Positions 24,528-32,319 of a stretch of DNA of 64,000 nucleotides are shown piece after piece. The stretch is from Flavonifractor sp. AGMB03687 (GTDB taxonomy: Bacteria; Bacillota; Clostridia; Oscillospirales; Oscillospiraceae). The stretch is taken from the NCBI RefSeq assembly GCF_017811815.1, contig NZ_JADKZI010000010.1, positions 21,291-85,290 on the forward strand, in the 5' to 3' direction. How positions within the stretch are numbered: the stretch's first letter is position 1; each line of letters opens with the position of its first letter. The position numbers and the translations under genes were made by a program. The notes below the pieces were generated by a model, which saw nothing but the letters and a program-made list of their open reading frames with translations, was not told where the DNA came from and did not search any database.

Positions 24528-25442
24528 ATGAATACTGTTATTTTTGCCGTGGTGGTCCTGGCTGTGCTGGGCGCCATCTTCGGCCTTGTCCTGGCCATTG
24601 CCGCCAAGGTGTTCGCCGTTGAGGTGGACCCCCGCGAAGAGGCCATTCTGGGCTGCCTGCCCGGCGCCAACTGCGGCGGCTGCGGCTTCCCCGGCTGCTC
24701 CGGCTATGCCGCTGCCGTGGTGAAGGGCACCGCCCCTGTCAACGCCTGTGCTGCCGGCGGTGAGGCGGTTGCCGCTCAGATCGGTGAGATCATGGGCGTG
24801 GCTGCCGGCGCTTCCGTCAAGCAGATCGCTCACGTGCACTGCACCGGCTGCGGCCAGAACTACAAGCAGTACAACTACGTGGGCCTCCACGACTGCGTGG
24901 CCGCTTCCAAGCTGCCCGGCGGCGGCGATCTGAGCTGCTCCTACGGCTGCCTGGGTCTGGGCTCCTGTGAGAAGGTCTGCCCCTTCGACGCCATTCACGT
25001 TATCGACGGCGTGGCCAAGGTGGACGAGGAGAAGTGTAAGGCTTGTAACAAGTGCGTGGATGTGTGCCCCCGCCACATCATCGCTCTGGAGCCCTACAAG
25101 ACCAAGCGTCACGTCACCATTCCCTGCTCCTCCCACGACAAGGGTGTGGATGCCCGGAAGGTGTGCGACAACGGTTGTATTGGCTGTTCTCTTTGTATGA
25201 AGAACTGCCCCAAGGAAGCCATCACCATGGTCAACAACCTGGCTGTCATCGACTACGAGAAGTGCATCGGCTGCGGCATCTGCGCTCAGAAGTGCCCCCG
25301 CAAGCTGATCACCGTGGACGGCAAGGTACCCGAGGTGAAGCCTGCGGCTCCCAAGGCTGCTCCCGCTGCCGCTCCTGCGGCTGCCGCTGCCCCCAAGGCG
25401 GAGGCTCCCAAGGCCGAGGCTCCCGCCGAGCCCAAGGAGTAA
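24528..25442 (+). CDS. rnfB: Rnf complex subunit B (ferredoxin-like)
   Basis: A 304-residue electron entry subunit with one N-terminal membrane helix. A four-Cys cluster domain follows (GCLPGANCGGCGFPGC at about 45), then another cluster region (CTGCG..., SYGCLGLGSCEKVCPF) and three ferredoxin-type motifs CKACNKCVDVCP, CIGCSLCMKNCP and CIGCGICAQKCP. The tail is an Ala/Pro/Lys-rich low-complexity linker of about 40 residues. It accepts electrons from reduced ferredoxin. The operon order CDGEAB is that of Clostridia. Confidence 0.96.
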   Translation: MNTVIFAVVVLAVLGAIFGLVLAIAAKVFAVEVDPREEAILGCLPGANCGGCGFPGCSGYAAAVVKGTAPVNACAAGGEAVAAQIGEIMGVAAGASVKQIAHVHCTGCGQNYKQYNYVGLHDCVAASKLPGGGDLSCSYGCLGLGSCEKVCPFDAIHVIDGVAKVDEEKCKACNKCVDVCPRHIIALEPYKTKRHVTIPCSSHDKGVDARKVCDNGCIGCSLCMKNCPKEAITMVNNLAVIDYEKCIGCGICAQKCPRKLITVDGKVPEVKPAAPKAAPAAAPAAAAAPKAEAPKAEAPAEPKE

Positions 25443-25450
25443 TCCAAAGT

Positions 25451-25488
25451 AAAAAAACAGGACCTGCGAAAGCAGGTCCTGTTTTTTT
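25451..25488 (+). terminator. Rnf operon terminator
   Basis: ACAGGACCTGC/GCAGGTCCTGT stem flanked by A7 and T7 (25451-25488). It is strong and can act in both directions; the convergent DUF1540 gene ends 12 nt beyond. Confidence 0.93.
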
Positions 25489-25500
25489 GCCTTCAGGTGC

Positions 25501-25671
25501 TTAGTGCTGGCCCAGCTGGAAGGAGGCGCACTCGGTAGAGGCGCACTTGGTAGCGTTGGGCTCGCAGCAGCCCACCTTGATCTCGTTCAGGGTGCAGTAA
25601 TTCTGGCCGTTGCAGTGATGGGCACAGTTGGTCACGGAGCACTTGATGCTGTTGTTAGGGGTCTGGTTCAT
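25501..25671 (-). CDS. DUF1540 cysteine-rich small protein
   Basis: 56 residues with eight cysteines, several in the pattern CSVTNCAHHC and YCTLNEIKVGCC, typical of DUF1540 proteins of clostridia. These are probably small metal-binding proteins, function unknown. The start at 25671 is fixed by AAGGAGG 8 nt upstream; the longer frame has no site. It is monocistronic. Confidence 0.85.
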   Translation of the reverse strand: MNQTPNNSIKCSVTNCAHHCNGQNYCTLNEIKVGCCEPNATKCASTECASFQLGQH

Positions 25672-25800
25672 CGCAATTTCCTCCTTGTTACCGTGGTACG
25701 CTCCTAGTATGGCCCACGGGGAGAAAACTATGCGCATCTGTCCACAAAAAATTTGAAAGGGAGTCAAGAGCGGTGGAAGGACTGTGTGAAAAACAGTCCA

Positions 25801-26658
25801 TTATTCCTCAGAAGGACCGCTCTCCGCGGAGGAGTTTTCCCCATTCTCCACCACTGTGGGGATAAACCGGGGGGCAAATTTGCCCTTGCCGCGATTTTTC
25901 ACATAGAAGAAACCGATAAAGGAGAAGAGCACAGCGCCGATGAAATTCACGAAGAGGTCCTGCATGGTGTCTACGATGCCGATGTCCAGATAGCCGCCCA
26001 GGCCCAAAGCCTGCTGGGTGCCGTCGGAGGTGACCACAATGACGTCGGTGATGTGCTTCATGGTGATAGGGGTGTTGCCGCCGGTGGGGTCCAGCATCAC
26101 CGAGCCGATGGTATGTACGATGGTGTCCTTCTGCATGTCCAGCATAAACAGCTGATCCATGGAGAACTCAAAGAATTCCCACAGGACTCCGATGGTCATG
26201 GAGAAGCAGAATGCCACCACGGACAGATAGACCGGGGACAGGCTGAATTTCAGCTTTTCATTGCGGTTGAGGATGTCCAGAAGGGAGAAGCCGATGGCGG
26301 CGCACAGGAAGCCGTTGAGGGTGTGCAGCATGGTGTCCCAGTAGGGGAACTGGACGTAGTAGGCCTGGATTTCCCCCAAAATCTCCGCCGCAAAGATGAA
26401 CAGCAGGATGATGACCTCCAGGGTGTCCGGGATCTCAATGCGGATGGTGCGCTCAATGAAGGAGGGCAGGGTGAAGAGGAACAGGGTGAGCACACAGAGG
26501 AACACGTTTTCAAAGTTCCGGTTGAAAATCTGGGCTATCAGGGCCAGAATGACCAGCGCCCGAAGGGTGATGTAGACGGCGGTAAGACCGGGCTTGGCCC
26601 TGATCTGGGCCTTCAGGTCTCGTCGGCGCTGTCCACGCTGATGTTCTCTCTTTTTCAT
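25801..26658 (-). CDS. YjdF-like (DUF2238) membrane protein
   Basis: 285 residues with a basic N-terminus and about six membrane helices. The motifs LGEIQAYYVQFPYWDTMLHTLNGF and IGVLWEFFEFSMDQLF with a later DTMQDLFVN match the DUF2238/YjdF inner-membrane family, function unknown. The start at 26658 follows AGGAGGT and overlaps the stop of the upstream carbonic-anhydrase-like gene by 4 nt (ATGA), so the two are translationally coupled. Confidence 0.8.
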   Translation of the reverse strand: MKKREHQRGQRRRDLKAQIRAKPGLTAVYITLRALVILALIAQIFNRNFENVFLCVLTLFLFTLPSFIERTIRIEIPDTLEVIILLFIFAAEILGEIQAYYVQFPYWDTMLHTLNGFLCAAIGFSLLDILNRNEKLKFSLSPVYLSVVAFCFSMTIGVLWEFFEFSMDQLFMLDMQKDTIVHTIGSVMLDPTGGNTPITMKHITDVIVVTSDGTQQALGLGGYLDIGIVDTMQDLFVNFIGAVLFSFIGFFYVKNRGKGKFAPRFIPTVVENGENSSAESGPSEE

Positions 26659-27185
26659 GTGAATACCTCCTGGGGACCGGCCTGGGGCAGCTGGGCTGCG
26701 GCCAGATCCCGGTACATTTGAGCGGAGCGGGGGAGAGAGGCGGCCTCCTCCTCGGTCAGAGGACGGATCACCTTGGCGGGGACGCCCATGACCAGGCTGC
26801 CGGGGGGAATGATGGCGTTTTGAGTGACCAGGGCACCGGCGGCCACCAGACTGCCTGCGCCGATGACACAGCCGTTGAGCAGGATCGCGCCCATGCCGAT
26901 GAGAGTGCCGTCCTCCACCGTGCAGCCGTGGAGCAGGGCCCGGTGGCCCACTGTGACGTCCCGGCCGACGACCACGGGAAAATCCGCGTCGCCGTGTACC
27001 ACAGACTGATCCTGGATGTTGGAGCCTTCGCCGATTTGAATGGAGCACTCGTCGCCACGGAGCACCGTGCCATACCAGATGCTGGCCCGCTGATCTACCA
27101 GAACATCTCCCACCACGGTAGCATTTTCAGCCAGCCAGGCCTCCGGATGGAGGCGGGGAGATGAGGACTCAAAGGGTCGTACCAT
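26655..27185 (-). CDS. Gamma-carbonic-anhydrase-like hexapeptide protein
   Basis: A 176-residue left-handed beta-helix protein. Hexapeptide repeats run from about residue 15 to 150. Zinc-ligand histidines of gamma carbonic anhydrases can be seen in SVVHGD and VGHRALLHGCTV. The family includes active carbonic anhydrases and YrdA/PaaY-type proteins, so activity is likely but not certain. Start 27185 is preferred (GAGGAGG about 11 nt upstream); an in-frame ATG at 27212 is the alternative. Confidence 0.85.
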   Translation of the reverse strand: MVRPFESSSPRLHPEAWLAENATVVGDVLVDQRASIWYGTVLRGDECSIQIGEGSNIQDQSVVHGDADFPVVVGRDVTVGHRALLHGCTVEDGTLIGMGAILLNGCVIGAGSLVAAGALVTQNAIIPPGSLVMGVPAKVIRPLTEEEAASLPRSAQMYRDLAAAQLPQAGPQEVFT

Positions 27186-27231
27186 GGGAAAAAGTTCCTC
27201 CTCATTCGTCAAATTCTGAAATCTTCATACC

Positions 27232-27260
27232 ATTATAGCCTGCCTGTGCTGAAACCACAA
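27232..27260 (-). promoter_or_regulatory. Promoter TTGTGG-17-TATAAT for the carbonic-anhydrase-like operon
   Basis: Minus-strand -35 TTGTGG (27255-27260), 17-nt spacer, consensus -10 TATAAT (27232-27237). Confidence 0.7.
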
Positions 27261-27307
27261 GTCAAATCTACGGGGCAGCCGCATAGAATGGGGTGGAGGT
27301 GAGACCC

Positions 27308-27520
27308 ATGGAACTCAAACGTAACCAGATCACCGTGGGGGAGCTGCTGGATCATCCGGGCAGCCGGGCCGTGCTGCAGCGCCGGTTCCCCATGCTGTTC
27401 AAGCACCCCATTTTGGGCGCGGCCCGCTCCATTACCCTGGAGCAGATCCTGGCGGTGGCCCAGGCCTACGTACCACAGAAGAAGATCGATGAGACCCTCA
27501 ACGATCTGAGACGGGCATAA
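27308..27520 (+). CDS. Small hypothetical protein
   Basis: 70 residues, soluble, helical. The line ITVGELLDHPGSRAVLQRRFPMLF recalls DUF1858-type or helical-bundle small domains, but no confident family is recognised. A strong GGAGGTGAG precedes ATG 27308. It has its own terminator, so it is probably a real single gene. Confidence 0.65.
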   Translation: MELKRNQITVGELLDHPGSRAVLQRRFPMLFKHPILGAARSITLEQILAVAQAYVPQKKIDETLNDLRRA

Positions 27521-27525
27521 CAGGA

Positions 27526-27566
27526 CCCCCGCTCAAACGGAGCTTGTTTGAGCGGGGGTATTTCTT
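27526..27566 (+). terminator. Terminator after the 70-residue gene
   Basis: CCCCCGCTCAAAC (27526-27538) pairs with GTTTGAGCGGGGG (27546-27558), followed by TATTTCTTT. Confidence 0.88.
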
Positions 27567-28108
27567 TAGGCAGGCTTGCGGCGGGACAGATGGAGGTACC
27601 AACGCAGAGCGCCGGTGTCCTGGGTGCGCCGAAGCAGGGCGGCGGTGAGAAGGGTATCCACCAGCAGGAGGGCTGCCATTGGCGGTGCCAGCCAGAAGGG
27701 GATGTGCATGACCAGCCAGACCACCCAGGGATGGAGCAGGTAGTAGATCAGCAGGGCCAGTACTCCCCAGCAGAGGGCAAAGCGCAGACAGGCGTGCCGC
27801 CCCAGGTGGAGGGGCAGGTGGGAGTAGTCCCAGAAGCAGACCCGAAAGACCTTTTCATAAAAAAAGCCGGTGAGCCACTCCACCCCGGTGCAGATGAGCA
27901 CCGCGGCGGGAAAGAGCAGCCAGGGTGTCTGCTGAATCTCTTGCGGCAGAAGAAGCAGACCCAGGGCTCCCAGGCCATAGACCGGGCAGATGGGCAGGAA
28001 CAGTCGGCATTTCCGGTCCCGCTTGGCCTCGCCGGTGATACGGACATAGCAGACCTCAATGAGAAAGCCGATAAAACTGTAAATGAGAAAGTACCAGAAC
28101 CAAGTCAA
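27566..28108 (-). CDS. CmpB-family putative ABC-transporter-type membrane protein
   Basis: 180 residues with five membrane helices. The opening WFWYFLIYSFIGFLIEVCYV, then RKCRLFLPICPVYGLGALG and the later WDYSHLPLHLGRHACLRFALCWG fit the ABC_trans_CmpB (DUF1113) family, whose transport role is unproven. The start is uncertain. The open frame reaches ATG 28165, but that stretch encodes a terminator-like hairpin and has no ribosome binding site. TTG 28108 gives the family's usual short N-terminus, with GGGGCGG upstream. Confidence 0.75.
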   Translation of the reverse strand: MTWFWYFLIYSFIGFLIEVCYVRITGEAKRDRKCRLFLPICPVYGLGALGLLLLPQEIQQTPWLLFPAAVLICTGVEWLTGFFYEKVFRVCFWDYSHLPLHLGRHACLRFALCWGVLALLIYYLLHPWVVWLVMHIPFWLAPPMAALLLVDTLLTAALLRRTQDTGALRWYLHLSRRKPA

Positions 28109-28113
28109 ACAAA

Positions 28114-28160
28114 CCGCCCCGCTTCGTCCGTTTTTTCTATCATGGGACGAAGCGGAGCGG
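28114..28160 (-). terminator. Hairpin after the PadR operon
   Basis: CCGCTTCGTCC (28119-28129) pairs with GGACGAAGCGG (28145-28155), extended outwards by four more pairs after a mismatch. On the minus strand TTTGTTTG follows. It would end or attenuate the PadR operon transcript just before the CmpB-like gene. Confidence 0.55.
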
Positions 28161-28177
28161 TTCATACAATGCAGGTT

Positions 28178-28951
28178 TTAACAAAGCTGCATTTTTTGCG
28201 AACGGGTGGGGATAAGAGAGACCAGCAGTGCCAAAAACAGCGCGAAAAAGAGGGTCCAGATTATGTAGGGAACGGTAAAGAAGCCTGCGGTAGTGTCACC
28301 GCCGGTGTGGATACGCTGAAGCAGGGAAGGCAGGTTCCAAAGAGGCATTCCATAAAGCAGGGCACTGATAGAGAGGATAGCCAGCTTTTCCCCTGCCCAG
28401 GCCAGCAGCATCCCGGCGGCAATGGGACGCAGGGGGTGCTCAGTCCGTCGGAAGAGCCAGCGGAAATAGAGGGCGCCGATGGGAAAAGGTATCTGATAAA
28501 TGAGACCGGTGAGGGCGATCATTTTGTCATATTCCTGCCAATAGGCGGGGGTACCGGACAGTGCATGTGGGACCAGTCCGCCCAGATGCGAAAGACCGTC
28601 GTTGGCAAGGGGGCCGGCAATCTGACTGACGATCTGTCCAAGAATAAGGGTGACCAGGAGATACAAAATTCCCATCAGACAGGCCCCCAGCCAAATCCGG
28701 CTGATGCAAAAGCTCAGGCTCTGGCTGCGAAGGACAAGCTCTGCTTGCCGATACTCCCGGCGGAGCTGACGGACGCTGCCCAACTGGATCAGGGCCTCTC
28801 CCCGGGCCTCTGCCTCCGACATCCCTTGCTCCAGGCAGCTTTGATAGAGGCTGTTCATATGGTCCATTAGTTCGGCCCGCGCCCGGGCCTGATAGTGACG
28901 GTCGCGCAGCGGCTCCACAATGAGCTCCGCATGCTCCTCCATCCAGTTCAT
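28178..28951 (-). CDS. Membrane protein with permease-prefix-like N-terminus, PadR partner
   Basis: 257 residues. The first 75 are a soluble helical domain (EHAELIVEPLRDRHYQARARAELMDHMNSLYQSCLEQGMSEAEA) like the permease prefix domain/DUF1700 proteins that accompany PadR regulators. Five to six membrane helices follow. A role in envelope stress or transport is possible but not shown. The start at 28951 overlaps the padR stop by 4 nt and has AAGGAGG upstream. Confidence 0.8.
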   Translation of the reverse strand: MNWMEEHAELIVEPLRDRHYQARARAELMDHMNSLYQSCLEQGMSEAEARGEALIQLGSVRQLRREYRQAELVLRSQSLSFCISRIWLGACLMGILYLLVTLILGQIVSQIAGPLANDGLSHLGGLVPHALSGTPAYWQEYDKMIALTGLIYQIPFPIGALYFRWLFRRTEHPLRPIAAGMLLAWAGEKLAILSISALLYGMPLWNLPSLLQRIHTGGDTTAGFFTVPYIIWTLFFALFLALLVSLIPTRSQKMQLC

Positions 28952-29280
28952 GTCGGTCCTCCTTCCAGAATCAGGCCCATGGCCCTGATATAGCGGGCCC
29001 ACTCCTGTTCCTGTGCAACCAGCACGGCACGTCCAGTATCGGTCAGGTGGTAAAAGCGCCGCTCCCGACCGGAGTCCGACTGGAGATAAGAGGAGATCTC
29101 CCCGCGGCTCTCCAGTGTGTGAAGAAGGGGGTACAGACTGCCCTGACTCATGGCAAAGACTCCCTCGGAGCGGCGTTCCATTTCCTGGATCAGTTCATAG
29201 CCGTACATATCCCGCAAAGAGAGCAGTTTCAGCAGGATCAGGCCGTGGCTGCCCTTGGATAATTCTTTGTTCAGCTTCAT
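28948..29280 (-). CDS. PadR-family transcriptional regulator
   Basis: 110 residues with a PadR winged helix (GLILLKLLSLRDMYGYELIQEMERRS...FAMSQGSLYPLLHTLESRGEI) and a short C-terminal dimerisation helix. Such repressors usually autoregulate and control the adjacent membrane gene, here coupled by an ATGA overlap. Two palindromes in its promoter are likely operators. Confidence 0.92.
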   Translation of the reverse strand: MKLNKELSKGSHGLILLKLLSLRDMYGYELIQEMERRSEGVFAMSQGSLYPLLHTLESRGEISSYLQSDSGRERRFYHLTDTGRAVLVAQEQEWARYIRAMGLILEGGPT

Positions 29281-29287
29281 AAATACA

Positions 29288-29332
29288 CCTCTTGTTCAGA
29301 GGTATTATATGCCTCTTATTAAGAGGTGTCAA
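29288..29332 (-). promoter_or_regulatory. padR promoter with two operator palindromes
   Basis: A fully consensus promoter TTGACA (29327-29332), 17 nt, TATAAT (29304-29309). A perfect 15-bp palindrome CCTCTTATTAAGAGG (29312-29326) fills the spacer, and a near-identical CCTCTTGTTCAGAGG (29288-29302) lies at the transcription start. Binding of PadR there would give autorepression. Confidence 0.85.
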
Positions 29333-29372
29333 GGAGAGGGGCAAAAAAGATGGAAATTTGGCATTTCCGCTC

Positions 29373-29402
29373 TTGCCGTAACAGGGGGAAATATGATACG
29401 AT
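29373..29402 (+). promoter_or_regulatory. Possible pyrB promoter TTGCCG-18-TACGAT
   Basis: TTGCCG (29373-29378) and TACGAT (29397-29402) with an 18-nt spacer, 32 nt before pyrB. It is a weak match, and no PyrR attenuator is seen. Confidence 0.45.
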
Positions 29403-29433
29403 AGAAAAAATTCAAAAGGGGAAATGAAGCGTC

Positions 29434-30492
29434 ATGCGGCATTTGATCGACTTTGGAGACCTGTCAAGGGCGGAGTGGGAGTCCCTGTACCAGCGGTGCA
29501 GTGATATTATGGACCACCCCGCCGATTTTATGGACGCCTGCCGGGGGCGGGTGATGGCCAGCCTGTTCTATGAGCCCTCCACCCGAACTAACTTTTCCTT
29601 CCAGACTGCCATGCTGCGGGTAGGCGGCACGGTGTTTGGCTTTGCTGATCCCAAGTCCACCTCCACCGCCAAGGGTGAGACCCTGAAGGACACCATCAAG
29701 ATGGTGTCCGGCTATGCGGATGTGGTGGTCATGCGTAACCCCAGAGAGGGCGCTGCCAAGGCGGCCTCCCTCTACTCCGACGTGCCGGTGATCAACGCCG
29801 GCGACGGCGGCCACATGCACCCCACCCAGACCACCGCCGACCTGACCACCATCACCCGCCTGCGGGGCGGCGTGGACGGCCTGTCCGTGGGTCTGTGCGG
29901 CGACCTGAAGAACGGCCGTACCGTCCACTCCCTCATCAAGGCTCTGGCCAAGTTCAACGGCATCAAGTTCTTCCTCATCGCACCCCGTGAGCTGGCGGTG
30001 CCCGAGTATATGCGGGCCTTCATGCGGGAGAATAACATGTGGTTTACCGAGGTCACCGGCCTGGAAGCCGTCATCCCCCAGCTGGACGTGCTCTATATGA
30101 CCCGTATCCAGCGGGAGCGCTTCGTGGATCCTCTGGAGTACGAGCGCTGCAAGGGCATCTATGTACTCACCCGCCGGAAGCTGGACCGGGCCCGGAAGGA
30201 CCTGCTGGTGATGCACCCCCTGCCCCGTGTGGATGAGATCGCCATCGACGTGGACGACGATCCCCGGGCTGTCTATTTTGAGCAGGCCCGCTACGGCATG
30301 TTTGCCCGTATGGCGCTGCTCACCGACCTGGCCAACCAGGAGCGTATGCGTCCCGATGCGGTGGAGATCGGCACCAAGCCGGTGTGTTCCAACCCCAACT
30401 GCATCACCCAGACGGACCACTATCTGCCCCCTCTGGTGAAGAAGAACGGCGGCGTGGACTGCTGCGCTTACTGCGACAAGGAACTGCACTAA
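29434..30492 (+). CDS. pyrB: Aspartate carbamoyltransferase with PyrI-like zinc tail
   Basis: A 352-residue catalytic subunit that makes carbamoyl-aspartate in pyrimidine synthesis. The carbamoyl-phosphate site STRT lies at residues 49-52, with the Lys loop PKSTSTAKGET near 73-83 and the aspartate-domain motif MHPLPRVDEI. Beyond the usual end of about 305-310 residues there is an extra tail with Cys 318, 323, 344 and 347 (C-x4-C...C-x2-C, CSNPNC...CAYC). This matches the zinc-binding module of the separate regulatory subunit PyrI. No pyrI gene follows; a terminator does. So the zinc domain, which in E. coli contacts PyrB, seems to be fused here without the nucleotide-binding domain. Confidence 0.95.
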   Translation: MRHLIDFGDLSRAEWESLYQRCSDIMDHPADFMDACRGRVMASLFYEPSTRTNFSFQTAMLRVGGTVFGFADPKSTSTAKGETLKDTIKMVSGYADVVVMRNPREGAAKAASLYSDVPVINAGDGGHMHPTQTTADLTTITRLRGGVDGLSVGLCGDLKNGRTVHSLIKALAKFNGIKFFLIAPRELAVPEYMRAFMRENNMWFTEVTGLEAVIPQLDVLYMTRIQRERFVDPLEYERCKGIYVLTRRKLDRARKDLLVMHPLPRVDEIAIDVDDDPRAVYFEQARYGMFARMALLTDLANQERMRPDAVEIGTKPVCSNPNCITQTDHYLPPLVKKNGGVDCCAYCDKELH

Positions 30493-30502
30493 TCAGAATG
30501 GA

Positions 30503-30536
30503 AAGCCGGACGGCCAGAGGCCGCCCGGCTTTTTTC
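30503..30536 (+). terminator. pyrB terminator
   Basis: AAGCCGG...CCGGCTT with inner CGGCC/GGCCG (30503-30531), then T6. Confidence 0.9.
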
Positions 30537-30564
30537 ATGCGGTGCATAAAAAGTCGAAGTTTTT

Positions 30565-30597
30565 TGCAACCAACTGCCTGCTGTTGCACTCTATATA
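30565..30597 (+). promoter_or_regulatory. Possible ECF-type promoter (TGCAACC / TCTATATA)
   Basis: TGCAACC (30565-30571) and TCTATATA (30590-30597) upstream of the second ECF sigma gene. The AAC core and spacing resemble ECF self-regulated promoters but do not match the first pair's CGTC exactly. Confidence 0.45.
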
Positions 30598-30635
30598 GGC
30601 AGAAGGGCCTTTCAAAACAGGAGAGGGGGAAACCC

Positions 30636-31184
30636 ATGACGGACGAGGAGCTGATCCGGCTTTATCAGGCCAGAGACCCCCGTGCGGTGGAAGAGACCAA
30701 GGCCAGATACGGAGCCTACTGTGCCGCCATTGCCCGCCGTCTGCTTACGGATGCCCGGGATGTGGAGGAGTGCCTCAGCGACTGCGCCATGGCGGTCTGG
30801 AACGCCATCCCGCCCGCCTGCCCGGAGCATTTCAAGGGATGGCTGGGGGCCATTGTGCGAAACCGGGCGCTGGCCATCGGCCGGGAGAACGGACGCCGCC
30901 CGCCTACGGTGGAGGAGGCCGCTCTGGAGCTGGCTCCATGCCTGCCGGAAGGAGATACCCCCCATGGGCAGCTGGAGGCCAGAGAACTGGGGCAGGCCAT
31001 TTCCCGGTTCCTCTGGTCACAGAAGCCGCCGGTGCGCACCGTCTTTCTCCGCCGCTACTGGTATGCCGACCGTGTGGAGCAGGCAGCCGCCCACGTGGGC
31101 TGGAGCGTCAGCAAGACAAAGACGGTGCTCTTTCGCACGCGGAACCAGCTGCGGGAGTTTTTGAGACAGGAGGGATATCTATGA
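30636..31184 (+). CDS. ECF-type RNA polymerase sigma factor
   Basis: 182 residues. Region 2 is TDEELIRLYQARDPRAVEETKARYG...DVEECLSDCAMAVWNAIPP, then FKGWLGAIVRNRALAIGREN. Region 4 is the C-terminal PPVRTVFLRRYWYADRVEQAAAHVGWSVSKTKTVLFRTRNQLREFL. Start 30636 follows GGAGAGGGGG. It overlaps the downstream membrane protein gene by 4 nt, as sigma/anti-sigma pairs do. Confidence 0.88.
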   Translation: MTDEELIRLYQARDPRAVEETKARYGAYCAAIARRLLTDARDVEECLSDCAMAVWNAIPPACPEHFKGWLGAIVRNRALAIGRENGRRPPTVEEAALELAPCLPEGDTPHGQLEARELGQAISRFLWSQKPPVRTVFLRRYWYADRVEQAAAHVGWSVSKTKTVLFRTRNQLREFLRQEGYL

Positions 31185-32002
31185 AGCAGGCGGAACAGGT
31201 GCAGGAGATGCTGGGCTTTGTGGACCCGGCTTTGGTGGAAGAGGCGGACTGTCCCCGGCAGAGAAGACCACGCCGAATGGGGCGGCTGGCGCTGGCGGCG
31301 GCCTGCCTGTGCGTGGTCCTGCTGGGTTCCGTGTGGGCCGTCAGCCGGGCAGGCGGATTCCGGATGGTGGAGTTTTTTGAAGACCTGATCTTTGCGGATC
31401 AGGACGATGACACCTATAACGGCTACAACCTTTGGGGCGGGGTGGATTTTATCCCCCTGGATGAATTGCCCCAGGAGGTGCTGGACACGGCGGCAGAACA
31501 CCCCGCCTCCACCGTGGCAGTGGACGTACACAGCTGGGCTGAGGCGGAGGTGTACTTTGCGCTGGATTTGCCGGAGAACCCCTGGCTGGACCGTGTGAGG
31601 CAGACAACCTTCCGGACCGACCTGAGCAGCGACCAAGTAGGACCCACGCAGCTGGAGTGTAAGGCGAACTATCGGGACGGAGATGTGCGGCTGACGGTAA
31701 AAGTCACAGCCCATACCGAGCGGATGAAACATCCGGACAATGAGTTGTACCAGGGTGTGCTGTTTTCGGAAGGGACGCAGTTTACTACGGAGGAGCGGAG
31801 CTATGACAACGGACTGCCTGTCCTGCTGGCCACCGTGGAGTTCGCTCCGGGGGATACCTTCTATGATTATTACGGTGAGCGCCTGTATCGGGCCCATTTT
31901 GCGGTGAACGGCGTGTGGTACTGGGTGGATGCCTCCAGTCAGGAAGCGCCCGAGCAGGCACTGGAGACATTGGAGGCCATGCTGAACAGTTTTGTGCTCT
32001 GA
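31181..32002 (+). CDS. Putative anti-sigma membrane protein
   Basis: 273 residues: a short cytoplasmic N-terminus of about 40 residues, one membrane helix (LALAAACLCVVLLGSVWAV), then a 210-residue extracytoplasmic domain without a recognised fold. There is no zinc-finger motif, so it differs from the first anti-sigma factor. Position and the ATGA overlap with the sigma gene make an anti-sigma or sensor role likely. The start at 31181 has AGGAGGG upstream. Confidence 0.7.
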   Translation: MKQAEQVQEMLGFVDPALVEEADCPRQRRPRRMGRLALAAACLCVVLLGSVWAVSRAGGFRMVEFFEDLIFADQDDDTYNGYNLWGGVDFIPLDELPQEVLDTAAEHPASTVAVDVHSWAEAEVYFALDLPENPWLDRVRQTTFRTDLSSDQVGPTQLECKANYRDGDVRLTVKVTAHTERMKHPDNELYQGVLFSEGTQFTTEERSYDNGLPVLLATVEFAPGDTFYDYYGERLYRAHFAVNGVWYWVDASSQEAPEQALETLEAMLNSFVL

Positions 32003-32026
32003 AATGGGACAAAAACCGGGCTATCC

Positions 32027-32055
32027 TTGACAGGGACGGGAAAAGTGGGTATAAT
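32027..32055 (+). promoter_or_regulatory. valS promoter TTGACA-17-TATAAT
   Basis: A fully consensus promoter: TTGACA (32027-32032), 17-nt spacer, TATAAT (32050-32055), at the head of the valS T-box leader. Confidence 0.9.
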
Positions 32056-32059
32056 ATCT

Positions 32060-32297
32060 TTCCGAAAAGGCTTGGAAGGGAAGGAGTACCCCCGCGAAAG
32101 GTACAGAGAGGAGCCGGTTTGGTGCAAGGCTCTCCGGCGGTGGGGGGAAGGTCGTCCCAGAGCTCTGTCCCTGAATCACAGTAGGGGGCGGCGGGTTCTC
32201 CCGTTACAGAGGCAATGAGTGTCCCGCAAGGGAAATTCAGGTGGTACCGCGGACTGACAGGTTCGCCCTGAGCAAAGGCTTGGGGCGAACCTTTTTT
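32060..32297 (+). promoter_or_regulatory. T-box leader of valS, GUC (valine) specifier
   Basis: Stem I AGAGAGGAGCC...GGTTTGGTGCAAGGCTC lies at about 32,105-32,132. The specifier GTC is at 32151-32153 in the context GAAGGTCGTCC. The T-box AGGTGGTACCGCGGA lies at 32239-32253, and the terminator GGTTCGCCC/GGGCGAACC (32260-32291) is followed by TTTTTT. The enzyme gene downstream is valyl-tRNA synthetase, which confirms the specifier. Confidence 0.95.
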
Positions 32298-32319
32298 GCC
32301 CCGAAAAGGAGTGTAACAG

